A stretch of DNA of 35,519 nucleotides. It comes from a virus. Below the pieces are notes generated by a model. That model saw only the letters and a program-made list of their open reading frames with translations. It made no database searches and was not told the origin of the DNA. This document shows positions 14,404 through 20,943 of this stretch, piece after piece; the first letter of the stretch is position 1; each line of letters starts with the position of its first letter. The position numbers and the translations under genes are program-made. The stretch is from the IMG/VR virus record IMGVR_UViG_3300046616_000354, positions 1-35,519 of that record; one strand, given 5' to 3'.

Positions 14404-14739
14404 ATGAAGATCCGCCACGCCCTCGCCGCGATACTCGCCGCCGCCGTACTCGCCCTCACCGCCTGCACCAGCACCACCCCGAACACCGACCCCACCCCGG
14501 CCCCCAAGCCCGCGGCCATCGACACCACCACCACCACCAGCAGCGACGACATGACGCAAGCCATCGTCGATCTCTCGTGGGCGCAGCAGACCGAATCCGA
14601 CAAAGACGCCATGTGCTTCGGCCTCGCGCTCTACGGCACCGACTGGGGTGCCAAGCAGATGCGCATCGGCGCCGGCAACGAGTCCGTCGACTGGGACCAG
14701 GCCGCGCAGCTCGTCGAAGTGAAGTGCGCGCAGCGCTGA
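14404..14739 (+). CDS. Small secreted lipoprotein
   Basis: 111 residues from ATG 14404 with AGGAG at 14389-14393. A basic start, a hydrophobic core and a lipobox LTAC place the lipidated Cys at 21, followed by a Thr/Pro-rich linker. The mature part is about 60 residues with two Cys. Lipoproteins made by prophages can act in superinfection exclusion, but this one is not recognised. It opens the membrane-protein module. Confidence 0.75.
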   Translation: MKIRHALAAILAAAVLALTACTSTTPNTDPTPAPKPAAIDTTTTTSSDDMTQAIVDLSWAQQTESDKDAMCFGLALYGTDWGAKQMRIGAGNESVDWDQAAQLVEVKCAQR

Positions 14740-14775
14740 CCGCACCGCCCCTCTCCCCGCCACCCGGAGACCACC

Positions 14776-15903
14776 GTGAAGACGCCCAGCGACCGCCCCA
14801 AGGTCACCGACCTGCAACGCCGACTCATCATCGCCGTCGCCACCGGAGCGGCCGTGATCGCAGCGATCGGCTTCGTCGGCTCCTACGCCGCGGTCGCCAA
14901 GCTCGCCACGGCTAAAGGCTTCGGCGCCTTCGCGCACGCCTTCCCCATCGGCATCGACGCCGGAATCCTCGTCCTCCTCGCCCTCGACCTCCTCCTCACG
15001 TGGCTGCGCATGCCGCTCGCCATGCTCCGCCACACCGCATGGCTCCTCACCACCGCCACGATCGCGTTCAACGCCGCAGCCGCCTGGCCCGACCCCATCG
15101 GCACCGGCATGCACGCCGTAATCCCGGTCCTGTTCGTCGTCGTCGTCGACGCGGCCCGCCACGCGATCGGACGGACCGCCGACATCACGGCCGGACGTCA
15201 CATGGATTCCGTCCGCATGGCGCGCTGGTTCCTCGACCCGATCTCCACGTTCCGGCTGTGGCGCCGGATGAAGCTGTGGGAGCTGCGCTCCTACGACCAG
15301 GTGATCAAGCTGGAGCAGTCCCGGCTCGTCGAGCGGGCCCGGCTGCGCGCGCGTTACGGGCGGCGCTGGCGCAGCAAGGCTCCGGTGTCCGCGGTCATGG
15401 CGCTGCGCCTGACCCGCTACGGGCGGGCTCTGGCCCCGGTCTCAGGTGTCCTCGACATCGAGCACGCCCCGGCTCAGCCTGCACTGCCCCCGGCTGAGCC
15501 GTTGAGCCGTGAGCCTGAGCCCGGCTCAGACCGTGAGCCCGACCGTGAGCCGGGCTTTGAGACGACCGTGCAGACCGCGCTCACCGTCGCCGCACCCGAG
15601 CCCGCACTCCCCTCGACTCCGCCGCCCGTCCGGCCCGTTGACCAGCAGGGATCACGTGAGCCCGTCTTGAGCCCGGCTGAGCCCACCCTCGTGAGCCGCC
15701 CTGAGCCGAGCGAGCCGGACCCTGAGCCCGGAGCCGATCGGATCGAGCAGCAGATCGTCACCCTCGCGTCCCGACTCAGGGACGGGGAGCGGCTCACGAA
15801 GGACACCGCGGCTCAACTCCTCGGCGTGAGCCCGGCCACCGCAGGCCGTCGGCTCAAGGCTGCGCACGGACGGCTCAGCGACGGGACGGGGTTCTACCCG
15901 TGA
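14776..15903 (+). CDS. DUF2637/SpdB-like membrane protein with C-terminal HTH
   Basis: 375 residues from GTG 14776. Four hydrophobic helices lie within residues 15-130 (LIIAVATGAAVIAAIGFVGS; GIDAGILVLLALDLLLTWL; two more). The region fits DUF2637, the family of Streptomyces plasmid spread proteins (SpdB) that help plasmids move between hyphal compartments. Residues about 230-330 are a Pro/Glu-rich linker, and residues about 338-375 form a helix-turn-helix (TKDTAAQLLGVSPATAGRRL). The linker and HTH coding region carries 19 copies of TGAGCC or its complement. Membrane part plus DNA-binding end suggests tethering of DNA to the membrane (inference). Confidence 0.8.
   Translation: MKTPSDRPKVTDLQRRLIIAVATGAAVIAAIGFVGSYAAVAKLATAKGFGAFAHAFPIGIDAGILVLLALDLLLTWLRMPLAMLRHTAWLLTTATIAFNAAAAWPDPIGTGMHAVIPVLFVVVVDAARHAIGRTADITAGRHMDSVRMARWFLDPISTFRLWRRMKLWELRSYDQVIKLEQSRLVERARLRARYGRRWRSKAPVSAVMALRLTRYGRALAPVSGVLDIEHAPAQPALPPAEPLSREPEPGSDREPDREPGFETTVQTALTVAAPEPALPSTPPPVRPVDQQGSREPVLSPAEPTLVSRPEPSEPDPEPGADRIEQQIVTLASRLRDGERLTKDTAAQLLGVSPATAGRRLKAAHGRLSDGTGFYP
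15471..15877. repeat. Dense TGAGCC hexamer array
   Basis: Thirteen copies of TGAGCC (starts 15495, 15503, 15510, 15516, 15534, 15546, 15657, 15668, 15678, 15692, 15702, 15723, 15827) and six of its complement GGCTCA (15471, 15523, 15791, 15810, 15851, 15872) fall in 407 bases. Chance would give well under one. They lie in two codon phases for TGAGCC and three for the complement, so codon or residue preference does not explain them. Two more (16814, 16820) occur in a later gene of the same module. Confidence 0.85.
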
Positions 15904-16064
15904 TCCTCACCGTCCTCTGCCCGCTGGCCGCGCTCCTCGCCGCGATCGGCCTCCACCGCATTGCGCCCCGCCGCGCACCCGGCCTCTACCTGTGGCCGGC
16001 CGCCTGCACCGTCATCCTCCTCGCCCTGCCTACTGCGTACGTCGCCACGATCTGGAGCCACTGA
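15900..16064 (+). CDS. Very small two-helix membrane protein
   Basis: 54 residues from GTG 15900, a 4-bp overlap with the DUF2637 stop. Two hydrophobic helices (LTVLCPLAALLAAIGL and AACTVILLALPTAYVA) with an Arg-rich turn between them. Small Spd-like membrane proteins often sit beside spdB genes in Streptomyces plasmids. Identity otherwise unknown. Confidence 0.6.
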   Translation: MILTVLCPLAALLAAIGLHRIAPRRAPGLYLWPAACTVILLALPTAYVATIWSH

Positions 16065-16065
16065 A

Positions 16066-16572
16066 ATGCCGTACACCCTGATCAGTCTGGGTGGTGTCGC
16101 CGTCGGCGTCGGCATCGTCCTCATGTACCTCATCCGCTGGTGGTTCAAGGAGAAGCGCCAGTGGACCGCCCTCGTCCCGTTCGTTCTCTCCCACATCTAC
16201 GGGCTGCTCGCCGCGCTCGCCACGTTCGGCGCAGCATCTGCACTCGGCGTCGTCACCTGGGCCGTCATCTGGGCTGCGAACGCCGCCGGATACCTTGGCC
16301 TCGTGTGGGGTGTCGGCGGCAACGACCGCGACGTGACCCGCGGGAACCCGGTCGCGCTCACCGACGGCGGGTTCGTGATCGTGTTCCTGTTCACGCTCGT
16401 GTTCATCGCCCTGATCAAGTGGGCGCCCAAGGTGCCGAACGGAAAGCTGTACGCGGGCGCCTTCTCCGGGATGTGCCTGGCCTTGTCCGGCGGCGTAGCA
16501 GGGGTGGCCGCGGTGCCGCTCGGCAGCGCGGCGAACCTGTTGGGATCCGGGTTCACGGGGGCGTTCGGATGA
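16066..16572 (+). CDS. Integral membrane protein of the Spd-like module
   Basis: 168 residues from ATG 16066 with GGAG at 16054-16057. Four or five hydrophobic helices (about residues 5-25, 42-65, 68-85, 103-120, 130-155) and few charged residues. No enzyme motif. Its neighbours are SpdB-like, which suggests a membrane complex, but I cannot name the family. Confidence 0.7.
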   Translation: MPYTLISLGGVAVGVGIVLMYLIRWWFKEKRQWTALVPFVLSHIYGLLAALATFGAASALGVVTWAVIWAANAAGYLGLVWGVGGNDRDVTRGNPVALTDGGFVIVFLFTLVFIALIKWAPKVPNGKLYAGAFSGMCLALSGGVAGVAAVPLGSAANLLGSGFTGAFG

Positions 16573-17243
16573 GCGCCACGGGGGAGCCGGAGGTGGAGGC
16601 CGACGACGCCGAGGAGCCAGGGGAGTCGGGGGAGCCGGACGGAATGAGCGAGCGCACGGCGAAGATCGTGATGCTCGTGGTCGGCCTGCTGGCGATGTGG
16701 GGGATCGTCGCCGTACTCCCGGAGACCGCGTATTTCGTGGCGGGGATCATGGCGTGCCGAGGTTGGGAGAAAGCCCGCGGATGGATCGGCCGGCGCGGCG
16801 AGGACGAGGCCAGTGAGCCTGAGCCGGAGGCCGACGAGACGGTGGTTGGTGCCGCGGAGACGTGGCGCGTGCCGACGTTCCACGAGCTGTGCGAGTCCCT
16901 CGCCCGCGTGGGTACGCCGCACGCGCACATCGCCGTCCTCGCCCACGACTTGGGCACGACGCCCGAGCGGGTGCGGGAGGCGCTCGACGCGTGCGGTGTC
17001 CAGGTGGAGGCCGTACGTATGCAGGGCAGGGGCTCATCCACGGGCGTGAAGGGCGACGCTCTCCCCACTCCCCGATCGACCCTGGGGGGTGTTGTTGGCG
17101 CAGGTCAGCCCGCCAACAACGACAACGACAACGCCTCGGCGACAACCCCAGAGAAGGGGTTGCGTGTAGAGGCCATCGGGCAGGCCGGGACCGTCATCCA
17201 CAACCCGGCCGATGCTGTCCGCCACCACGAGATCGGCCAGTAG
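16569..17243 (+). CDS. Membrane protein with cytoplasmic helical domain, Spd-like module
   Basis: 224 residues from ATG 16569, overlapping the previous stop by 4 bp. An acidic N-terminus is followed by two close hydrophobic helices (about residues 35-70), a Glu/Pro-rich segment, and a helical domain around residues 100-145 that resembles a winged helix (FHELCESLARVG, LGTTPERVREALDACG). The C-terminal 70 residues look disordered, with a run of Asn and Asp. The build, membrane anchor plus possible DNA-binding domain, parallels the DUF2637 protein upstream. Confidence 0.65.
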   Translation: MSATGEPEVEADDAEEPGESGEPDGMSERTAKIVMLVVGLLAMWGIVAVLPETAYFVAGIMACRGWEKARGWIGRRGEDEASEPEPEADETVVGAAETWRVPTFHELCESLARVGTPHAHIAVLAHDLGTTPERVREALDACGVQVEAVRMQGRGSSTGVKGDALPTPRSTLGGVVGAGQPANNDNDNASATTPEKGLRVEAIGQAGTVIHNPADAVRHHEIGQ

Positions 17244-17257
17244 CAGAACATTCTCGG

Positions 17258-17285
17258 CCCCGTCGCGAACTCTCCCGCGGCGGGG
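17258..17285 (+). terminator. Hairpin after the Spd-like module
   Basis: A 10-bp stem with one G-U pair (17258-17267 with 17276-17285) and an 8-nt loop, 15 bases past the stop at 17243. No T tail. Confidence 0.5.
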
Positions 17286-17308
17286 TCTCCGTGCGTCATC
17301 CTGAGCTC

Positions 17309-17488
17309 ATGCCGGCCACGCTGAAGTTCACGGGAGAAGAGAAAGACTTGACGCTCGACGAGCTTGCCGCGTTCGTGGAGGCCGCGCGGAACGCCCGGGT
17401 GCCGGGCGGCAACCCGGTCCGTGCGGAGCTGTCGATGAGCGGGAAGATCAAGCAGGTTGAGATTGCGGTCGCCGAGGACGACGACTGA
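17309..17488 (+). CDS. Small protein of unknown function
   Basis: 59 residues from ATG 17309; GTG 17291 upstream in frame is an alternative. Pattern: a strand, a helix (LDELAAFVEAARNARV) and two strands (RAELSMSGKIKQVEIAV), a compact alpha/beta fold. Followed by two hairpins, so likely a short transcript of its own or the end of a read-through one. Confidence 0.6.
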   Translation: MPATLKFTGEEKDLTLDELAAFVEAARNARVPGGNPVRAELSMSGKIKQVEIAVAEDDD

Positions 17489-17515
17489 CCGCGCCTGCCA
17501 CACTGGAGGCTGCAC

Positions 17516-17579
17516 GCCGGGTAGCGCCCGGCACCCTGGGAGATGACCCTCACCGCACTTCCCCCCTTGCGGTGGGGGT
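17516..17579 (+). terminator. Two hairpins, the second a likely terminator
   Basis: A small 6-bp stem at 17516-17532 precedes a 12-bp stem (17546-17557 with 17568-17579, one G-T pair) with a 10-nt loop, followed by TGTCGTCGTT. Confidence 0.65.
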
Positions 17580-17616
17580 TGTCGTCGTTCCGGGGCCGGT
17601 TGTCGGTGGCCGGCGC

Positions 17617-17622
17617 TACGAT
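17617..17622 (+). promoter_or_regulatory. Possible -10 box (TACGAT) of the lipoprotein gene
   Basis: TACGAT lies 30 bases upstream of ATG 17652 in the gap after a terminator. A TTGTCG at 17600 is only 11 bases away, too close for a standard -35, so this rests on the -10 alone. The run GGGGGGA before the ATG is the ribosome site. Confidence 0.35.
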
Positions 17623-17651
17623 CCGGGCCACACACCGTCCTTGGGGGGACC

Positions 17652-18068
17652 ATGCGCCACACCACCACCGTCCTGCTCGCCACCCTGCTGCTCGCCGGGG
17701 GCGCCGTCGGCTGCTCGAAGTCCGGCGACGAGAACGCCAAGGACTGCTCCACCGCGCTCACCGAGAGGACCGGAGGCAACTCCACGGACAAGCCGACCGT
17801 CAGCGAGGCGAAGGAGCGGGTCGACGCGTTCGACAAGACGCTCGCCGGCATGGTCCGGTCCGGGTACGAGAGCTTGGCCAACGACGCGTTCGCCAAGCTG
17901 GAAAAGAAGACCGAGCAGGGCGGGAAGGAACGACCGGAGGCGTGCAAGTCGCTCGCGAAGGACGACTACACCGCGCTGCAGATGGCCACGGCGATCAATG
18001 GTTTGGGCTGGACGGGCAAGGGTGGCCAGTTTGACAAGCTGAAGATGGCGGACGGTCTCGGCAGCTAG
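17652..18068 (+). CDS. Secreted lipoprotein
   Basis: 138 residues from ATG 17652. A signal peptide with lipobox AVGC (Cys21) is followed by a Ser/Asn-rich tether and a helical domain rich in Lys and Glu (about residues 48-105) with Cys near 30 and 97. It has its own terminators on both sides, the mark of an independently expressed moron. Surface lipoproteins of temperate phages often block superinfection; that is possible here but not shown. Confidence 0.75.
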   Translation: MRHTTTVLLATLLLAGGAVGCSKSGDENAKDCSTALTERTGGNSTDKPTVSEAKERVDAFDKTLAGMVRSGYESLANDAFAKLEKKTEQGGKERPEACKSLAKDDYTALQMATAINGLGWTGKGGQFDKLKMADGLGS

Positions 18069-18089
18069 CGTCCGCCTCGACGTGCAGAG

Positions 18090-18130
18090 GCCCCGCTCCG
18101 GATCTGTCCCGGGCGGGGCTGTTGTTGTGT
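18090..18130 (+). terminator. Terminator with T-rich tail
   Basis: A 12-bp stem with one mismatch and one G-T pair (18090-18101 with 18108-18119) and TGTTGTTGTGT after it. The following 120 bases to 18253 hold no gene I can support, only a 7-bp inverted repeat (GACACTC near 18159, GAGTGTC near 18192). Confidence 0.75.
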
Positions 18131-18253
18131 CCTCCCCACAGGTCGGCACGGGGGAGGACACTCTTCCGGATGGAAGGCCGACACCAAAAGGAGTGTCGAC
18201 GGCAGGCTACCGGCTGGACAGGCGGTCCGTGCAGGGTTCGGGCGGGGCCGTCG

Positions 18254-18526
18254 TCATGTGGTGGGCGGCGCTTTCGGGTCCGTAGGCAGCCGCCACTCGT
18301 CTCGGAAGTCGCTGCGATCGCGGTACTCGAATCCGTGTAAGCGGAGCACGACCCACGCCGCGTTACTGACGGTCACTCCGCCGCCGTATGGCTCGTCGAT
18401 GCCGTATACGAGGTGGCATTCGACTGCGGTGATCTGGTCGCGGAGCTCATTGAGTTCGGGGTCGGTGTGGTCGGGGCCAGCTTCGGCGTAGCGGGCGAGG
18501 AGGTACTCCACGAGGGGATGACTCAC
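18254..18526 (-). CDS. Small acidic protein, possibly a divergent DUF6221 relative
   Basis: 90 residues from ATG 18526. Starts SHPLVEYLLARYAEAGPD and ends VLRLHGFEYRDRSDFRDEW, both loosely like the ends of DUF6221 proteins, though the middle (VECHLVYGIDEPYGGG) is different. I hold the family link as a guess. Last gene of a four-gene minus-strand operon, overlapping the one before by 4 bp. Confidence 0.6.
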   Translation of the reverse strand: MSHPLVEYLLARYAEAGPDHTDPELNELRDQITAVECHLVYGIDEPYGGGVTVSNAAWVVLRLHGFEYRDRSDFRDEWRLPTDPKAPPTT

Positions 18527-18807
18527 GTCGGCTCCTCGCCCGGACGCACCGGACCCGCGCTGAGGTAGCGCTCCTTGTTCGCTTCACGGATGCGGAAGCT
18601 CCAACGAAGGCGGCGCTGCTCTCCCGCGAGGATCTCTTGCCCATCACGCCGCATCTTCTTCGCCACGGATGCCTCGGTCTCGTTGAGGATCCCGTGCATG
18701 GCGAGTGTGCTGGACAGGTAGTGGACGGTGTCTTCCAGTTGCTGCACGCGCTGCTTGAGGTTGTCGATCTGCTCTTCCGGTGTGATGGGCTCCGGGCGGT
18801 CGCTCAT
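18523..18807 (-). CDS. Coiled-coil protein of unknown function
   Basis: 94 residues from ATG 18807. Residues 11-40 (EEQIDNLKQRVQQLEDTVHY) show heptad spacing of Leu and Val typical of a coiled coil; the rest is basic and helical. ATGA overlaps on both sides couple it to its neighbours. Confidence 0.65.
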   Translation of the reverse strand: MSDRPEPITPEEQIDNLKQRVQQLEDTVHYLSSTLAMHGILNETEASVAKKMRRDGQEILAGEQRRLRWSFRIREANKERYLSAGPVRPGEEPT

Positions 18808-19322
18808 GCGCTCTGCTCCTTCTTCGGTCGGCCTCCCTTGCGTGCGCGCCGCTCGGCCAACTCCTGGTCGGCGGCGGCGAGCTCGGCGCGCTCATGCTCG
18901 TTGCCGTGCTGCTCGACGAACGTGCGGACGTGGTCGACGAGGTCGGCGCTCCGGTCGATTCCCTCGCGAGCGGCGGCTGTTCCGTAGGCGTCCCACAGTC
19001 GGCGGGGGATCCGGAAGCGGGTGACGAAGGTGTGGTCCAGCTCGCTCGCGGGGACGCGCGGCTTTGGCGGCTTGGGCACGTGCTGGACGTTGTGCGCGGG
19101 TTTCTCCGTCTTGATCGCCTCGGTCTCGATGGCCAGCGCCTCGGCCCGCGTGTCGTACCAGACGACGGCCTGCCGGGTGACCTGCGGCCACCATGGCTTT
19201 TGTTTCGCGTGGTTGCTCCAGCGCGTGCCGAAGCGCTGGGTGACGCCGACGTACAGCAGCGTTTCATCGGCTGCGTAGAAACGGTAGACGGCTGCGCGTT
19301 CCTCGGCGGTGAGCACGGTCAT
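18804..19322 (-). CDS. GIY-YIG nuclease-like protein with C-terminal helical domain
   Basis: 172 residues from ATG 19322. The N-terminal domain has the GIY-YIG order: VYR (12-14), YVG (24-26), Arg30 and Arg34, a His, then AIETEAI with a likely catalytic Glu near 66, and Asn78. Residues 95-135 (FRIPRRLWDAYGTAA) resemble a ribbon-helix-helix or similar DNA-binding unit, then a charged helix. GIY-YIG enzymes cut DNA in homing, repair and restriction; host-defence or exclusion roles are possible. It is not a homing endonuclease in an intron here. The operon partner upstream is an HTH protein. Confidence 0.75.
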   Translation of the reverse strand: MTVLTAEERAAVYRFYAADETLLYVGVTQRFGTRWSNHAKQKPWWPQVTRQAVVWYDTRAEALAIETEAIKTEKPAHNVQHVPKPPKPRVPASELDHTFVTRFRIPRRLWDAYGTAAAREGIDRSADLVDHVRTFVEQHGNEHERAELAAADQELAERRARKGGRPKKEQSA

Positions 19323-19537
19323 GAGGGCTTCACCTTTCCGTCCCGGATGCGGGCGACGTACTCGCGGGTGAACCCGGACGCCTTGACGACCTCGTTCAGC
19401 CTGCCGCGCACGGGCTCTTCTCCGCGCTTCTCGGGGAAGACCTGCGGGATCAACTCGAAGATGCGGGCCTTGTCCTGCGCCATGCGTTCGGTGAGCTGCT
19501 GGATCTCTTCGATCTTCTGCTCGTCGGTGTCTGCCAT
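19319..19537 (-). CDS. Small HTH protein, candidate repressor
   Basis: 72 residues from ATG 19537. A charged N-terminal helix (IEEIQQLTERMAQDKARIFE) is followed by an HTH ending GFTREYVARIRDG, the same signature as the protein at 5198-5437. It heads the minus-strand operon. A promoter TTGAGT-18-TACTGA places the transcript start at about the ATG, so the message may be leaderless, which is common for Streptomyces repressors. Palindromes between it and the divergent gene at 19646 are its probable targets. Confidence 0.7.
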   Translation of the reverse strand: MADTDEQKIEEIQQLTERMAQDKARIFELIPQVFPEKRGEEPVRGRLNEVVKASGFTREYVARIRDGKVKPS

Positions 19538-19541
19538 GACT

Positions 19542-19613
19542 TCAGTATGCCATCTCAGTAGGCGAACTCAATGGGCCAACTCGGTTGACATGAGTACTGA
19601 GTAGGCCTACTCT
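19542..19613. promoter_or_regulatory. Divergent promoters with paired palindromic operators
   Basis: Plus strand: TTGACA (19585-19590), 17 bases, TACTCT (19608-19613). Minus strand: TTGAGT (19571-19566), 18 bases, TACTGA (19547-19542). A perfect 14-bp palindrome GAGTAGGCCTACTC at 19599-19612 covers the plus -10. A second site matching it at 11 of 14 positions (19556-19569) lies between the minus -35 and -10. The two are 43 bp apart, about four helical turns. Confidence 0.75.
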
Positions 19614-19645
19614 GTAGACACAAGGAAACGAGCAAGGGGGACCCG

Positions 19646-20029
19646 ATGACTGCCGCCACCCGCACCCGCCGCAACACCCTCCGCACCGCCGTGAAGACCT
19701 CGAAGGCCCTCGGCTACCGCACCCTCTCCGGTGTGATCGGCGCCCTCGTCGAGACCGGCCGGCTCGTCCGCACCGGCGACTTCCTCGACCGCGTCGGCGG
19801 CAGCGACCTCCCCGACGGCAAGAAGTCCTGGTTCGGCCGCCACGTTGCCAAGGCGTACCGCGCGGTTCACGGCGGTGACGCGGTCCGCGTCTGGTCCCAG
19901 CACCGGACGACCGGCAAGTGGATTCACGTTCTGGTCTACGGCCCCATCGACGAAGCCCTGTACGAAGGCCTCCGGTCGTACAAGGGAACGCAGCACCTCC
20001 TCGCCGACACCTACGCGAGGTGCGCATAG
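19646..20029 (+). CDS. Conserved phage protein of unknown function
   Basis: 127 residues from ATG 19646. Basic N-terminus, a central segment GKKSWFGRHVAKAYRAVHGG and a C-terminal part with strands (KWIHVLVYGPIDEALYEGLR). No recognised domain. It is transcribed from the plus promoter of the divergent control region and preceded by a purine-rich AGCAAGGGGGA ribosome site, so it is the first gene under that operator. Confidence 0.65.
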   Translation: MTAATRTRRNTLRTAVKTSKALGYRTLSGVIGALVETGRLVRTGDFLDRVGGSDLPDGKKSWFGRHVAKAYRAVHGGDAVRVWSQHRTTGKWIHVLVYGPIDEALYEGLRSYKGTQHLLADTYARCA

Positions 20030-20089
20030 ACCAACTTCACGGCGCAGCAGAGGAACCAGACCACCAGCCAGACCCGCAAGGAGCCGTCC

Positions 20090-20509
20090 GTGTCCGTCCG
20101 CCTCTGCTGGACCTGCAAGCAGCCCGCCACTCATACCCTCACCCGAGACGGCTCCATCCCGTTGGACGCCTGCGACAACTGCACCCGCATCGACCGGTCC
20201 GAGGCTGAGTCGCGCGGCTGGACTATCGCACCCATCACTGGCACGGTCCGTGAGCAGGCGCAGGCCAAGATCGCGGACACGACCGCCACCGAATCCTTCG
20301 GACCGGTCGACTTCCGGGACGTCGCCGCCGGGGACCGGATCCGGTTCCTCACCAACGACAACGGCTACGGCGGGCGCGGAATGTACTGGCGCACCGGCAC
20401 GGCCATCACCACCACGCCGAAGACGGTCACCATCCGCTGCGAGGACGGCTCAACCGCCCGGCTCCGTGCGGCCGACTGGAGTGCACGCGACCCGGAGAAG
20501 GCAGCCTGA
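20090..20509 (+). CDS. Protein with N-terminal zinc ribbon
   Basis: 139 residues from GTG 20090 with AAGGAG about 10 bases before. CWTC (6-9) and CDNC (28-31) form a four-Cys zinc ribbon. The C-terminal half is beta-rich (DRIRFLTNDNGYGGRGMYW, KTVTIRCEDGSTARL), an SH3-like or similar small barrel. Family not recognised. Confidence 0.65.
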   Translation: MSVRLCWTCKQPATHTLTRDGSIPLDACDNCTRIDRSEAESRGWTIAPITGTVREQAQAKIADTTATESFGPVDFRDVAAGDRIRFLTNDNGYGGRGMYWRTGTAITTTPKTVTIRCEDGSTARLRAADWSARDPEKAA

Positions 20510-20569
20510 CCCGCACACCGCGCCAAGAACGAGCCTGGGGCCCGCACCATCGGCCTCGCCACGGTCACC

Positions 20570-20638
20570 GTGCTCTACCCCGTCGACTGCCCCATCACCA
20601 CCCGCGTCCAGCTGCTCGCCGACGCACTCGCCGCCTAG
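20570..20638 (+). other. Possible mini-ORF or gene remnant
   Basis: Between 20510 and 20647 no standard gene fits. The frame of the upstream gene stays open after its stop and ends in a peptide with gene-like composition (YPVDCPITTRVQLLADALAA) at TAG 20636. The only usual start is GTG 20570, giving 22 residues with no good ribosome site. It may be a decayed gene or a read-through extension. Confidence 0.25.
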
Positions 20639-20647
20639 GAGGCCGCC

Positions 20648-20878
20648 ATGACCACGTACACCCCCGCCATCGGCGACCGCATCCTCGTCCGCCGCACCCC
20701 CGGCAACCACGGCTCCGTCGGCGTCATGACCGGCCTCGTCCTCGACGTCCTCACCATTGGCGGCGTCGACGGCATCCTGCACTTCAAGTGCGACCAGGGC
20801 GGCCGCGTCTACCTCGCCACCAACGAGCAGATGGCCGAGATCGGGAAGACGCAGACGATCGAGCGCGCGCCCGAGTAA
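20648..20878 (+). CDS. Small beta-rich protein of unknown function
   Basis: 76 residues from ATG 20648 with TAGGAGG at 20636-20642. Short strands (DRILVRRTPG, SVGVMTGLVLDVLTIGG, RVYLAT) suggest a small barrel. No family recognised. Confidence 0.65.
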   Translation: MTTYTPAIGDRILVRRTPGNHGSVGVMTGLVLDVLTIGGVDGILHFKCDQGGRVYLATNEQMAEIGKTQTIERAPE

Positions 20879-20943
20879 CCCGATGGACCCTCCACTCCCG
20901 CCCCGCCAAACCGCCGACCGTCCGCCGCCCAGGAGAACTTGCC

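Noticed and set aside
17600-17622. Standard promoter TTGTCG with TACGAT
   Set aside because: The spacing is 11 bases, too short for sigma-70 type promoters; only the -10 is kept as a weak feature.
18159-18199. Inverted repeat GACACTC/GAGTGTC as an attachment site
   Set aside because: Arms of 7 bp with a loop of about 26 bases, no integrase nearby and no tRNA similarity; too little to support.
18804-19322. Homing endonuclease in an intron or intein
   Set aside because: The GIY-YIG gene is in an operon with 4-bp overlaps and does not interrupt another gene.
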